DNA of 64,000 nucleotides from positions 62,001 through 126,000 of the forward strand of contig NZ_VJND01000006.1 in the NCBI RefSeq assembly GCF_007556605.1. The letters are read 5' to 3'. Shown here piece after piece: positions 33,683 through 41,743 of this stretch (within the stretch, counting starts at the first letter, position 1; every line of letters starts with the position of its first letter). The position numbers were made by a program, and so were the translations under genes. The notes below the pieces were generated by a model. The model searched no databases and had not been told where the DNA came from. It was given only the letters and a program-made list of their open reading frames with translations. This DNA is from Tepidimonas sediminis. GTDB lineage: Bacteria; Pseudomonadota; Gammaproteobacteria; Burkholderiales; Burkholderiaceae_C.

Positions 33683-34164
33683 TGGACGCCGACCTGCCCT
33701 CGCTGCGGCCGTACCTGGTGCGCGCGGTGCACGAGTGGTGCACCGATCACGGCTTCACCCCCTACCTCGTGGTGGCGGTGGACGAGCGCGTGCAGGTGCC
33801 GCGCGAATACGTGCGCGACGGCCAGATCGTGCTCAACATCAGCTACGACGCCACGGCCAACCTGCGCATCGACAACGAGGAGGTCACCTTCAAGGCGCGC
33901 TTCGGCGGCGTGGCGCGCGACGTCGTCATCCCGATCGGGCACGTGATCGGCATCTACGCCCGCGAGAACGGCCAGGGGATGGCGTTTCCGCACCCGGACC
34001 CCATCGACGAGGACGGTGCGAGTTCGGCGCATGGCGCCTCGCGTCCCTCCCTGCAGGTCGTCAGCGACCGCGACGAGGCCAGGGAGGAGGCGCCGGACGA
34101 CGAGGAGCCGCCGCCGGCCCCGCGCCGCGGCGGCCGGCCGCCGGCGCTCAAGCGCATCAAGTGA
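33682..34164 (+). CDS. sspB: ClpXP adaptor protein SspB
   Basis: A 160-residue adaptor that delivers ssrA-tagged proteins to ClpXP. The folded domain covers about residues 1-110 (LRPYLVRAVHEWCTDHGFTPYL ... FKARFGGVARDVVIPIGHVIGIYARENGQGM). An acidic, flexible linker follows, and the end GRPPALKRIK resembles the short C-terminal ClpX-binding motif. The ATG overlaps the sspA stop by one base. Confidence 0.94.
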   Translation: MDADLPSLRPYLVRAVHEWCTDHGFTPYLVVAVDERVQVPREYVRDGQIVLNISYDATANLRIDNEEVTFKARFGGVARDVVIPIGHVIGIYARENGQGMAFPHPDPIDEDGASSAHGASRPSLQVVSDRDEAREEAPDDEEPPPAPRRGGRPPALKRIK

Positions 34165-34177
34165 CCTCTGCGGCGGC

Positions 34178-34183
34178 TACAAT
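34178..34183 (+). promoter_or_regulatory. -10 element of tRNA-Thr
   Basis: TACAAT, 12 bases before the 5' end of the tRNA. The -35 region is poor. Confidence 0.5.
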
Positions 34184-34195
34184 GCCGCCTCGCAC

Positions 34196-34271
34196 GCCGC
34201 TTTAGCTCAGCTGGTAGAGCACCCGCCTTGTAAGCGGTAGGTCGTCTGTTCGAGTCAGACAAGCGGCACCA
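34196..34271 (+). tRNA. tRNA-Thr (anticodon TGT)
   Basis: The 76-base cloverleaf starts GCCGCTT and ends AAGCGGC-A-CCA, giving a perfect 7-bp acceptor stem and an encoded CCA end. The D-loop has AGCTGGTAGA, and the T arm GTCTG-TTCGAGT-CAGAC is intact. The anticodon TGT is at 34229-34231 in loop CTTGTAA. The 27-43 pair is C-T and so not formed; the rest of the anticodon stem pairs. Confidence 0.95.
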
Positions 34272-34355
34272 GCCCATCCCGCCGTCACCCGGGCTGCATC
34301 CGGGTCTGCGTGCATGGTGGACGGCGCGGTGCGGCTGTGCAGCGGACGGCGCGCG

Positions 34356-34388
34356 TCGACAGGCGCGCGGTTCACCCGCGCTTGTCGA
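34356..34388. terminator. Long hairpin between convergent tRNA genes
   Basis: Bases 34356-34367 pair with 34377-34388 over 12 bp (one G-T pair), closing a 9-base loop. It lies between tRNA-Thr (+) and tRNA-Ser (-), so it may stop transcription from either side, but there is no T-run on the plus strand. A weaker stem ACCCGG/CCGGGT sits at 34287-34305. I see no gene in 34272-34452. Confidence 0.4.
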
Positions 34389-34452
34389 GCTGCGGCAAAA
34401 GGGGGGAAAGTTTCCTCATCCGGACGCTGCGTTCAGCCGGACGGGCAATCGG

Positions 34453-34544
34453 TGGCGGAGAGAGAGGGATTCGAACCCTCGATACGGGAAAACCCGTATA
34501 CCGGATTTCGAGTCCGGCGCATTCGACCACTCTGCCATCTCTCC
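34453..34544 (-). tRNA. tRNA-Ser (anticodon CGA)
   Basis: Read on the minus strand from 34544, the 92-base gene starts GGAGAGA and ends TCTCTCC-G-CCA. The anticodon loop CTCGAAA gives CGA (plus-strand 34508-34510). The long variable arm TACGGG-TTTT-CCCGTA is typical of serine class II tRNAs. Confidence 0.95.
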
Positions 34545-34563
34545 GCAGGCGTCGAAGCCCGGC

Positions 34564-34569
34564 ATTGTA
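34564..34569 (-). promoter_or_regulatory. -10 element of tRNA-Ser
   Basis: TACAAT on the minus strand, 19 bases before the tRNA 5' end. The -35 is weak (GCGGAA). Confidence 0.45.
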
Positions 34570-34627
34570 GCAGAGGCCGGGCCAGATTCCGCCGGGTGGG
34601 TGGCGGCGGAGCGGAGCTGGCGGTGCC

Positions 34628-35932
34628 TCAGTTCGCCGCGGCGCGCAGCGCGGCCAGCGCCGCTTCCACCGCGGCGGCGTCGGCTGGCGTCTGCACCATG
34701 GCGTGCAGGTCGGCGCAGGCCGCCCAGCCTTGTGCCTTCAGGCGCGCCACGGCCTGACCGGCCTCGCGCGGCGAGTCGAACCCCAGGCTCTGCAGCAGCA
34801 CGTGGCCGCGCGCGTCGGTGAGCTTGAAGTAGAAGCGGCCGTCGGCCTCGCGATACTGCTTGAAGGCCGGCAGGACGACCTTGGCTGGGGCGGGGGCAGG
34901 GGCGGCGGCGGCCAGCTCGCGCAACGGCCGCAGGCCCACCGCGCGGCGCAGCCGCTGCGCAAACGGCGTGGCGATCGCGCGCGCCTTGGCCGCGCCGGCC
35001 TGCAGGATGGCCTCGACGCGGCCAGGGTCGCGCATCAGGTCGTCGTAGGTGGCGCGCATCGGGGCGAGTTCGCGGTCGATGCGCTCGAACAGGCGTTCCT
35101 TGGCGTCGCTCCAGGCGATGCCGGCGGCGAAGTCGCGCGCCAGCGCGGCGCTTTCCTCGGGGGTGGCGAACGCCTGGTAGAGCTGGAAGATCGCGCTGCC
35201 GTCGGTGGGCTTGGGCTCACCGGGCGCGCGCGAGTCGGTGACGATGCCCATGATGAGCCGGCGCAGCTGCTCGCGCGGCGCAAACAGCGGGATGACGTTG
35301 TCGTAGCTCTTGCTCATCTTGCGCCCGTCCAGGCCCGGCAGCGTGGCCACCTGTTCGTCGATCTCGGCCTGCGGCAGCGTAAAGTGCTCGCCGTAGCGAT
35401 GGTTGAAGCTGCTGGCCAGGTCGCGCGCCATCTCGACGTGCTGGATCTGATCCCGCCCGACCGGCACGCGGTGGGCGTTGAACATGAGGATGTCGGCGGC
35501 CATCAGCACCGGATACAGGTACAGCCCCATCGTGACGCCGTCGTCGGGGTCGCGGCCGGCGGCGATGTTGTGGTCCACCGCCGCCTTGTAGGCGTGAGCG
35601 CGGTTGAGCAGGCCCTTGCCGCAGACGCAGGCCAGCAGCCAGGTCAGCTCGGGGATTTCCGGGATGTCGGACTGGCGGTAGAAGGTGACGCGTTCGGGAT
35701 CGAGCCCGCAGGCGATCCAGGTGGCCGCGATCTCCAGCGTCGAGCGCTGCACGCGCGCGGGATCGTGCGTGGAGATGAGCGCGTGGTAGTCGGCCAGGAA
35801 CAGGAAACTGTCGATGCCGGGCTGGCGGCTGGCGCGCACGGTGGGCCGGATGGCGCCGACGTAGTTGCCGAGGTGCGGGGTGCCGGAGGGCTTGATGCCG
35901 GTGAGGACGCGGATCTGGGCAGCAGCGGTCAT
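34628..35932 (-). CDS. trpS: Tryptophanyl-tRNA synthetase with C-terminal DUF1508-like domain
   Basis: A 434-residue class I synthetase that charges tRNA-Trp. The catalytic part has PHLGNY (19-24, HIGH-like) and KMSKS (205-209). Classical bacterial TrpRS is about 330 residues; here a 100-residue tail follows an Ala/Pro linker, with FYFKLTDARGHVLLQSLGF and a PREAGQAVARLK segment that resembles the DUF1508/YegP repeat. Similar tails occur in other Burkholderiales TrpRS. The role of the tail is unknown. Confidence 0.94.
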   Translation of the reverse strand: MTAAAQIRVLTGIKPSGTPHLGNYVGAIRPTVRASRQPGIDSFLFLADYHALISTHDPARVQRSTLEIAATWIACGLDPERVTFYRQSDIPEIPELTWLLACVCGKGLLNRAHAYKAAVDHNIAAGRDPDDGVTMGLYLYPVLMAADILMFNAHRVPVGRDQIQHVEMARDLASSFNHRYGEHFTLPQAEIDEQVATLPGLDGRKMSKSYDNVIPLFAPREQLRRLIMGIVTDSRAPGEPKPTDGSAIFQLYQAFATPEESAALARDFAAGIAWSDAKERLFERIDRELAPMRATYDDLMRDPGRVEAILQAGAAKARAIATPFAQRLRRAVGLRPLRELAAAAPAPAPAKVVLPAFKQYREADGRFYFKLTDARGHVLLQSLGFDSPREAGQAVARLKAQGWAACADLHAMVQTPADAAAVEAALAALRAAAN

Positions 35933-35969
35933 GGATAGGGGCAGCGCAGGAAACGATCGGGGATGGGCC

Positions 35970-36638
35970 TCAGAACAGCAGCCAGCGCAGTGGCGCCAGC
36001 ACGAGCTGGATGAACGCCAGCGTCAGCTGCATCAGCGGTCGCAGCCACAGCGTGCTGACGACGCCGGTGATGACCAGTGCCATGACGATGAAGAAACCGT
36101 AGGGCTCCACGCGCGCGACGGCCAGCGCCGGCCGCAGCGGCAGCAGCCCGACCAGGATGCGGCCGCCGTCCAGCGGCGGCAGCGGAAACAGGTTGAAGGC
36201 GAACATGACGACGTTGACCAGCACGCCGGCGCGCGCCATCGCATGGAAGAACGGCTCCTCGATGGCCAGCGCCGACAGCAGGTAGCCGAGCGCCGCCCAC
36301 GCCAGCCCCTGGGCCAGGTTGGCACCCGGGCCGGCCAGCGCCACCCATACCATGTCGCGCTTGGGGTGGCGCAGGCGGCTCATGTCCACCGGCACGGGCT
36401 TGGCGTAGCCGAACAGGAAGTTGCCGGCGGTGGCGAAGTACAGCAGCAGGGGCATGGCCACCGTGCCGATCGGGTCGATGTGCGGCAGCGGGTTGAGGGT
36501 GATGCGGCCGAGCCGCTCGGCGGTGGGGTCGCCGAAGTGGCGCGCGGCGTAGCCGTGCGCCGCCTCGTGCAGCGTGATGGCGAACAGCACCGGCAGCGCG
36601 TACACCGCGACGGTCTGGATCAGGTGGGCGACGTCCAT
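35970..36638 (-). CDS. Site-2 protease family (M50) membrane metalloprotease
   Basis: A 222-residue membrane protein with the zinc motif HEAAH in ITLHEAAHGYAARHFGDP and the distal NLFPLPPLDGGR with the third ligand aspartate. It has about six membrane helices and no PDZ domain, so it is not RseP. Its substrate is unknown. The ATG at 36638 is chosen because GACAAT, a good -10, ends 6 bases before it; the frame is also open to an ATG at 36665 overlapping the yciO stop. Confidence 0.88.
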   Translation of the reverse strand: MDVAHLIQTVAVYALPVLFAITLHEAAHGYAARHFGDPTAERLGRITLNPLPHIDPIGTVAMPLLLYFATAGNFLFGYAKPVPVDMSRLRHPKRDMVWVALAGPGANLAQGLAWAALGYLLSALAIEEPFFHAMARAGVLVNVVMFAFNLFPLPPLDGGRILVGLLPLRPALAVARVEPYGFFIVMALVITGVVSTLWLRPLMQLTLAFIQLVLAPLRWLLF

Positions 36639-36644
36639 CGGCGT

Positions 36645-36650
36645 ATTGTC
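36645..36650 (-). promoter_or_regulatory. Candidate -10 element of the M50 protease gene
   Basis: GACAAT on the minus strand, 6 bases before the ATG at 36638. It predicts a leaderless transcript from within the end of yciO. Confidence 0.35.
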
Positions 36651-36664
36651 GCAGCGCGGCCGCA

Positions 36665-37303
36665 TCAGCCCAGGCCGAGCCGCTGCAGCGCGCCGCGCCC
36701 CTGGCGCACCACCACCGGTTCGTCACCGCGGCCCATCGGCGTCAGGTCCACCACGGTGGTCGGCTCGGCCGGGCAGGCGCCGGCGTCCAGCACGGCGGCC
36801 AGCTCGTGCTGCAGGCGCGCGCGGATATCTTCGGGATCGTTGAGCGGCTCGGTCTGTCCGGGCAGGATCAGCGTCGTGGCCAGCAGCGGCGCGTCGTGCG
36901 CGGCCAGCAGCGCCAGCGGCACCGGGTGCTCGGGCACGCGCAGGCCGATGGTCTTGCGCGCCGGGTGGCTGACACGCCGCGGTACCTCCTTGGTCGCCTC
37001 CAGGATGAAGGTGTAGGGGCCGGGCGTGGCGGCCTTGAGCAGGCGGTATTGGCGGTTGTCGACGCGGGCGTAGACGGCCAGCTCCGACAGGTCGCGGCAC
37101 AGCAGCGTCAGATGATGCCGCTCGTCGACGCCGCGGATGCGGCGCAGCCGCTCGGCGGCGGCCTTGTCGTCCAGGTGGCACGCCAGCGCGTAGCTGGAGT
37201 CGGTGGGCACGGCCAGCACGCCGCCGGCCTGCAGCATCTGCACCGCCTGGCGCAGCAGGCGTGGCTGTGGATGCGTGGGGTGGAGCTCGAAGCGCTGCGC
37301 CAT
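36665..37303 (-). CDS. yciO: Sua5/YciO/YrdC-family protein, YciO-like
   Basis: A 212-residue YrdC-fold protein. GGVLAVPTDSSYALACHLDDKAAAERLRRIRG is the family's nucleotide/RNA-binding core, and PGPYTFILEATKEVPRR and KTIGLRVPEHPV follow. YrdC/TsaC makes threonylcarbamoyl-AMP for tRNA t6A; YciO proteins are related but their activity is less clear. It is followed closely by the M50 protease gene, a common arrangement. Confidence 0.88.
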   Translation of the reverse strand: MAQRFELHPTHPQPRLLRQAVQMLQAGGVLAVPTDSSYALACHLDDKAAAERLRRIRGVDERHHLTLLCRDLSELAVYARVDNRQYRLLKAATPGPYTFILEATKEVPRRVSHPARKTIGLRVPEHPVPLALLAAHDAPLLATTLILPGQTEPLNDPEDIRARLQHELAAVLDAGACPAEPTTVVDLTPMGRGDEPVVVRQGRGALQRLGLG

Positions 37304-37336
37304 GGGTCTGGGCTGGGCCGCGCGCGCGGCACCTCG

Positions 37337-38197
37337 TCAGTGCACGATGCGGTGGGCCAGCAGTTCCCACACCGGGGTCAGGCGCCCGTCCAGCCACGGC
37401 AGTGCGCCGAGGTCGCAGTGCGACTCCCCGGGGCTGTGAAAGTCACTGCCGCGCGAGGCCGCCAGGCCGTACTCGCGCGCCATCTCGGCGTAGCGCTGCG
37501 CCTCGGCGGCGCTGTGGCTGCCGGTGACCACCTCCACCGCCTGGCCGCCATGGCCCTTGAATTCCTCGAACAGCGCGGCCTCGTGCGTCGGGCTGGGGTG
37601 GGCATAGCGCGCCGGGTGCGCCAGCACGGCCACGCCGCCGGCCTCGCGGATCCAGCGCACCGCATCGCCCAGTGACGCCCAGCGGTGTTCGACGAAGCCG
37701 GGCTTGCCCTCGGTGAGGAAGCGGCGGAACACCTCGTGCGTGTCCTGGCATACGCCGGTCTCGACGAGGTAGCGCGCGAAGTGCGTGCGCGAGATCAGCT
37801 CCGGGTTGCCGACGTACTTGAGCGCGCCTTCGAAGGCGCCCGGGATGCCGACCGCCGCGAGCTGCTCGGCCATCTCGCGCGCGCGCCGCTCGCGGCCGCC
37901 GCGCGTGTGCGCCAGCCCCTGCCGGAGCTGGGCATCGTCGGGGTCGATGCCCAGGCCGACGACGTGCACCGTCAGGCCGGCGAACGTCACCGAGATCTCC
38001 ACACCGTACAGGTACGGCAGCCCGAGCGCCTGCGCGGCCGCCCGCGCGCGGTGCTGGCCGCCGACCTCGTCGTGGTCGGTCAGCGCCCACAGCTCCACGC
38101 CGTTGGCCTTGGCGCGCGCGGCCAGCTGCTCGGGCTCCAGCGTGCCGTCCGAGACGGTGGAGTGGCAGTGCAGGTCGGCGTTCAGGATGGCCATCAT
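37337..38197 (-). CDS. PHP-domain phosphoesterase (RNase AM / YciV-like)
   Basis: A 286-residue PHP-fold metalloenzyme. The metal motifs are DLHCHSTVSDG, LTDHDEVGG, GVEISV, AVLAHPARY and SRGSDFHSPGE. Length and pattern match E. coli YciV (RNase AM), a 5'-3' exonuclease and 3',5'-nucleotide phosphatase. Three in-frame ATG codons lie at 38206, 38197 and 38194; 38197 is chosen because a TACAAT -10 ends 7 bases before it. Confidence 0.88.
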   Translation of the reverse strand: MMAILNADLHCHSTVSDGTLEPEQLAARAKANGVELWALTDHDEVGGQHRARAAAQALGLPYLYGVEISVTFAGLTVHVVGLGIDPDDAQLRQGLAHTRGGRERRAREMAEQLAAVGIPGAFEGALKYVGNPELISRTHFARYLVETGVCQDTHEVFRRFLTEGKPGFVEHRWASLGDAVRWIREAGGVAVLAHPARYAHPSPTHEAALFEEFKGHGGQAVEVVTGSHSAAEAQRYAEMAREYGLAASRGSDFHSPGESHCDLGALPWLDGRLTPVWELLAHRIVH

Positions 38198-38204
38198 CGT
38201 GGGC

Positions 38205-38226
38205 ATTGTAGGCGCGCGGCTACACT
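38205..38226. promoter_or_regulatory. Divergent -10 elements for the PHP gene and murJ
   Basis: TACAAT on the minus strand (38210 to 38205) ends 7 bases before the PHP ATG. TACACT on the plus strand (38221-38226) ends 7 bases before the murJ ATG at 38234. Both starts lack a ribosome binding site. Confidence 0.45.
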
Positions 38227-38233
38227 GGCGCCG

Positions 38234-39796
38234 ATGTCGCTGTTCAAGTCCGCCTCGCTGGTGTCGCTGTGGACGCTGGCTTCGCGCGTCACCGGGCTGG
38301 TGCGCGAGCTGCTGATCGCCGCCGCCTTCGGTGCCAGCGCGCTGACCGATGCCTTCAACGTGGCGTTCCGCATCCCCAACCTGCTGCGGCGGCTGTTCGC
38401 GGAAGGGGCGTTTTCGCAGGCCTTCGTGCCGGTGCTGGCGGCCACGCGCGCCGCCGAGGGCGAGGCGGCCACGCGCGAGCTGATCGACCGCGTGGCCACG
38501 GTGCTGGCCTGGGCGCTGCTGGTGACGTCGCTGCTGGGGGTGCTGGCCGCGCCGCTGCTGGTGTGGGCGATGGCCGCCGGGCTGCGCCAGACGCCGCAGG
38601 CGTTCGACGTCGCGGTGACGCTGACGCGCTGGATGTTTCCCTACATCGGCTTCATGTCGCTGGTGGCGCTCAGCGCCGGCATCCTCAACACGTGGAAGCG
38701 CTTCGCGGTGCCGGCGGCCACGCCGGTGCTGCTCAACGTGGCGATGATCGCCGCGGCCGCCTGGGGGGCGCCGTGGCTGGCGCGGCACGGGCTGGAGCCG
38801 ATCCTGGCGCTGGCCGGCGGGGTGATGCTGGGCGGGGCGCTGCAGCTGGGCCTGCAGGTGCCGGCGCTGGCGCGCCTGGGGCTGCTGCCGCGCATCGGCT
38901 TGGCGCCGGCGGCGCTCGCGCGCGGCTGGCGCCATCCGGGCACGCGCCGCATCCTGGCGCTGATGGCCCCGGCCCTGCTCGGGGTGGGGGTGGCGCAGCT
39001 GTCGCTGCTGATCAACACGCAGATCGCCTCGCACCTGGCGCCGGGCAGCGTGTCGTGGCTGACCTACGCCGACCGGCTGATGGAGTTTCCGACCGCGCTG
39101 CTGGGGGTGGCGCTGGGCGTGGTGCTGCTGCCGCAGCTGGCCGCGGCGCAGGCCACCGGCGAGGTCGCGCGCTACAGCGAGCTGCTCGACTGGGGGCTGC
39201 GCACGGTGGTGCTGCTGGCCGTGCCCAGCGCCGTCGGCCTGCTGACGCTGGCCGAGCCGCTGGTGGCGGTGCTGTACCACTACGGCGCCTTCACCGCGCA
39301 GGACGTACGCCAGACGGCCCTGGCGCTGATGGGCTATGGCGTCGGGCTGCTGGGCCTGATCGGCGTCAAGGTGCTGGCCCCGGGCTACTACGCGCGCCAG
39401 GACATCCGCACGCCGGTGCGCATCGCCCTGGTCGTGCTGGCCGTCACGCAGGGCTTGAACGCCTTGCTGGTGCCGTGGCTGGCGCACGCCGGGCTGGCGC
39501 TGGCCATCGGGCTGGGCGCGTTGCTCAACGCCGGCTGGCTGCTCACCGGTCTGCGCCGCCGCGGCGCCTACGTGCCGCAGCCGGGCTGGGGACGCTTCGC
39601 GCTGCAGGTGGCGCTGGCCGCGGCGGTGCTGGCCGCCGCGCTGCTGTGGGCGCAGCAGGCGCTGCCGTGGCTCGAGCCGCCGGCACGCTGGGTGCGCGTC
39701 GGCTGGCTGGCGGCGGTGCTGGCTGGCGCGGCGCTGGTCTACTTCGGCACGCTGGTCGCGCTCGGTTTGCCGCTGCGGCGATTTGTGCGAAAGTAG
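38234..39796 (+). CDS. murJ: Lipid II flippase MurJ (MviN)
   Basis: A 520-residue membrane protein with about fourteen helices, flipping lipid II across the inner membrane for peptidoglycan synthesis. Family landmarks are SLVSLWTLASRVTGLVRELLIAAAFG, DAFNVAFRIPNLLRRLFAEGAFSQAFVPV, and the internal GVALGVVLLPQLA and KVLAPGYYARQDIRTPVRI. The ATG at 38234 matches the family N terminus. Confidence 0.95.
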   Translation: MSLFKSASLVSLWTLASRVTGLVRELLIAAAFGASALTDAFNVAFRIPNLLRRLFAEGAFSQAFVPVLAATRAAEGEAATRELIDRVATVLAWALLVTSLLGVLAAPLLVWAMAAGLRQTPQAFDVAVTLTRWMFPYIGFMSLVALSAGILNTWKRFAVPAATPVLLNVAMIAAAAWGAPWLARHGLEPILALAGGVMLGGALQLGLQVPALARLGLLPRIGLAPAALARGWRHPGTRRILALMAPALLGVGVAQLSLLINTQIASHLAPGSVSWLTYADRLMEFPTALLGVALGVVLLPQLAAAQATGEVARYSELLDWGLRTVVLLAVPSAVGLLTLAEPLVAVLYHYGAFTAQDVRQTALALMGYGVGLLGLIGVKVLAPGYYARQDIRTPVRIALVVLAVTQGLNALLVPWLAHAGLALAIGLGALLNAGWLLTGLRRRGAYVPQPGWGRFALQVALAAAVLAAALLWAQQALPWLEPPARWVRVGWLAAVLAGAALVYFGTLVALGLPLRRFVRK

Positions 39797-39800
39797 CGCC

Positions 39801-40652
39801 ATGACGTGGATCGCAGGGGCGCCTTCGGCGTTGGATTACTTCGCCGCGCTGGTGGCGCAGGACGAGGGCCTGCCGCTGCTGGAGGCGGTGGCGGCGGTCG
39901 CCTTGGACGAATACCCCGAGCTGGATCTGCAGGCGGTGCTGGACGACGTCGAGCGGCTGCTGCAGCGGCTGCGCCGCCGCCTGCCGGCCGACGCCGGCAG
40001 CCTGCAGCGCCTGCGCCTGCTCAACCACTACTTCTTCCGCGAGCTGGGCTTTGGCGGCAACGTCAACGACTACTACGACCCGGACAACAGCTACCTGCAC
40101 CTGGTGCTGCAGCGCCGCCGCGGGCTGCCGATCACGCTGGGCGTGCTGTGGCTGGAGCTGGCGCGCGGCGTCGGCCTGCGCGCCAGCGGCATCAACTTTC
40201 CCGGCCATTTTCTCGTCAAGGCGCAGCTGGCGCAGGGACAGGTGATCGTCGATCCGTTCACCGGCCAGTCGCTCAGCCGCGAGGAGCTGGCCGAGCGGCT
40301 GGAGCCCTACAAGCGCCGCCAGGGGCTGGTGGGCGACTTCGACGTGCCGGTGGAGCTGTTCCTGCAGCCGGCCGGCGCGCGCGACATCGTGGCGCGCGTG
40401 CTGCGCAACCTCAAGGAGATCCACCGCACGGGGCAGGACTGGCCGCGGCTGCTGGCGGTGTGCGAGCGGCTGGTGCGCGTGCTGCCGGATGATTGGGAGG
40501 AGCGGCGCGACCGCGGGCTGACGTGGGCCGAGCTGGGGCAGCCGCAGCGCGCGCTGGTCGATCTCGAGACCTACCTGCGGCAGCGCCCGGATGCGGCCGA
40601 CGCCGAGGCGGTGGCGCTGCGCGTGCAGGCGCTGCGCATGGCGGCGGGCTGA
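39801..40652 (+). CDS. SirB1 family protein (transglutaminase-like, TPR-like C terminus)
   Basis: A 283-residue member of the SirB1/UPF0162 family. The conserved core is QRRRGLPITLGVLWLELARGVGLRASGINFPGHFLVK, followed by DPFTGQ and a C-terminal helical repeat region (WEERRDRGLTWAELGQPQRALVDLETYL). The catalytic cysteine of true transglutaminases is not seen. In many bacteria the gene is near prmC and prfA; here it follows murJ by 4 bases. Function is unknown. Confidence 0.85.
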   Translation: MTWIAGAPSALDYFAALVAQDEGLPLLEAVAAVALDEYPELDLQAVLDDVERLLQRLRRRLPADAGSLQRLRLLNHYFFRELGFGGNVNDYYDPDNSYLHLVLQRRRGLPITLGVLWLELARGVGLRASGINFPGHFLVKAQLAQGQVIVDPFTGQSLSREELAERLEPYKRRQGLVGDFDVPVELFLQPAGARDIVARVLRNLKEIHRTGQDWPRLLAVCERLVRVLPDDWEERRDRGLTWAELGQPQRALVDLETYLRQRPDAADAEAVALRVQALRMAAG

Positions 40653-40672
40653 GCGTCCGGGCCGACCGTCGC

Positions 40673-41704
40673 TCAGCGCACCTGCACCGCGGGGGCGTCG
40701 CCGCGCGGCGCGATGGTGCCGATCACGTGCACCGTCTCCCCCTGTGCGCGCAGCGTCGCGGCGGTGGCGTCCGCGTGCTCGGGGGCGACGACCACCACCA
40801 TGCCGATGCCGCAGTTGAAGGTGCGGTGCATCTCGTGGTCGTCGATGCCGGCGGTGCGCTGCAGCCAGCCGAACAGTTCGCTCTGCGGCCAGCTGCCCTT
40901 GACCAGGTGCGCGGCCAACCCCTCGGGCAGCACGCGCGGGATGTTTTCCAGCAGGCCACCGCCGGTGATGTGCGCCAGCGCCTTGATCGGGTGCTGCTGC
41001 AGGGCGGCCAGCACCGGCTTGACGTACAGCCGGGTCGGGGCCATGACGGCCTCGCGCAGCGGCCGGCCGTCCAGCGTCGTCGGCAGGTTGGCGCCGGCGC
41101 GCTCCAGACACTTGCGCACCAGGCTGAAGCCGTTGGAGTGCACGCCGTTGGAGGCCAGCCCCAGCACCACGTCGCCGGCGCGCACGTCGGCGCCGCTGAG
41201 GATGCGCGACTTTTCCACCACGCCGACGCAGAAGCCCGCCAGATCGTACTCGCCGGGCGGGTACATGCCGGGCATCTCGGCGGTTTCGCCGCCGATCAGC
41301 GCGCAGCCGGACGCCTCGCAGCCGCGGGCGATGCCGGCCACCACGCGCGCGGCGGTGTCCACGTCGAGCTTGCCGCAGGCGAAGTAGTCGAGGAAGAACA
41401 GCGGCTCGGCCCCCTGCACCAGCACGTCGTTGACGCTCATCGCCACCAGGTCGATGCCGACGCCGTCGTGCATGTCCCACTCGAAGGCGAGCTTGAGCTT
41501 GGTGCCGACGCCGTCGGTGCCGCTGACCAGCACCGGCTCGCGGTAGCGCCTGGGGATCTCGAACAGCGCGCCGAAGCCGCCGATGCCGGCCAGCACCCCC
41601 TCGCGCAGCGTGCGGCGGGCCAGCGGCTTGATGCGCTCCACGAGCGCGTCGCCGGCGTCGATGTCGACGCCGGCGTCCTTGTACGAAAGGGGGGTCGTGT
41701 TCAT
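40673..41704 (-). CDS. purM: Phosphoribosylformylglycinamidine cyclo-ligase
   Basis: PurM closes the imidazole ring to form AIR in purine synthesis, using ATP. The 343-residue product has [73 protein letters not shown] and [15 protein letters not shown]. It is transcribed divergently from perM. Confidence 0.96.
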   Translation of the reverse strand: MNTTPLSYKDAGVDIDAGDALVERIKPLARRTLREGVLAGIGGFGALFEIPRRYREPVLVSGTDGVGTKLKLAFEWDMHDGVGIDLVAMSVNDVLVQGAEPLFFLDYFACGKLDVDTAARVVAGIARGCEASGCALIGGETAEMPGMYPPGEYDLAGFCVGVVEKSRILSGADVRAGDVVLGLASNGVHSNGFSLVRKCLERAGANLPTTLDGRPLREAVMAPTRLYVKPVLAALQQHPIKALAHITGGGLLENIPRVLPEGLAAHLVKGSWPQSELFGWLQRTAGIDDHEMHRTFNCGIGMVVVVAPEHADATAATLRAQGETVHVIGTIAPRGDAPAVQVR

Positions 41705-41708
41705 GGGG

Positions 41709-41737
41709 ACCGGTAAAATCGCGCCCATTGTACCGGT
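41709..41737. promoter_or_regulatory. Inverted repeat over the divergent purM/perM promoters
   Basis: ACCGGTA (41709-41715) and TACCGGT (41731-41737) are perfect inverted repeats 15 bases apart. Each arm runs into a -10 on its own strand: TAAAAT on plus (41714-41719, for perM) and TACAAT on minus (41732 to 41727, for purM). Confidence 0.5.
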
Positions 41738-41743
41738 GACCCG

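Noticed and set aside
35970-36638. M50 protease as the RseP partner of the sigma-E system
   Set aside because: It lacks PDZ domains and is about half the length of RseP; it belongs to the shorter site-2 protease group.
37337-38197. PHP protein as the missing histidinol-phosphatase
   Set aside because: The motif pattern and length fit YciV/RNase AM better than HisJ-type PHP phosphatases; the HAD protein is the better candidate.
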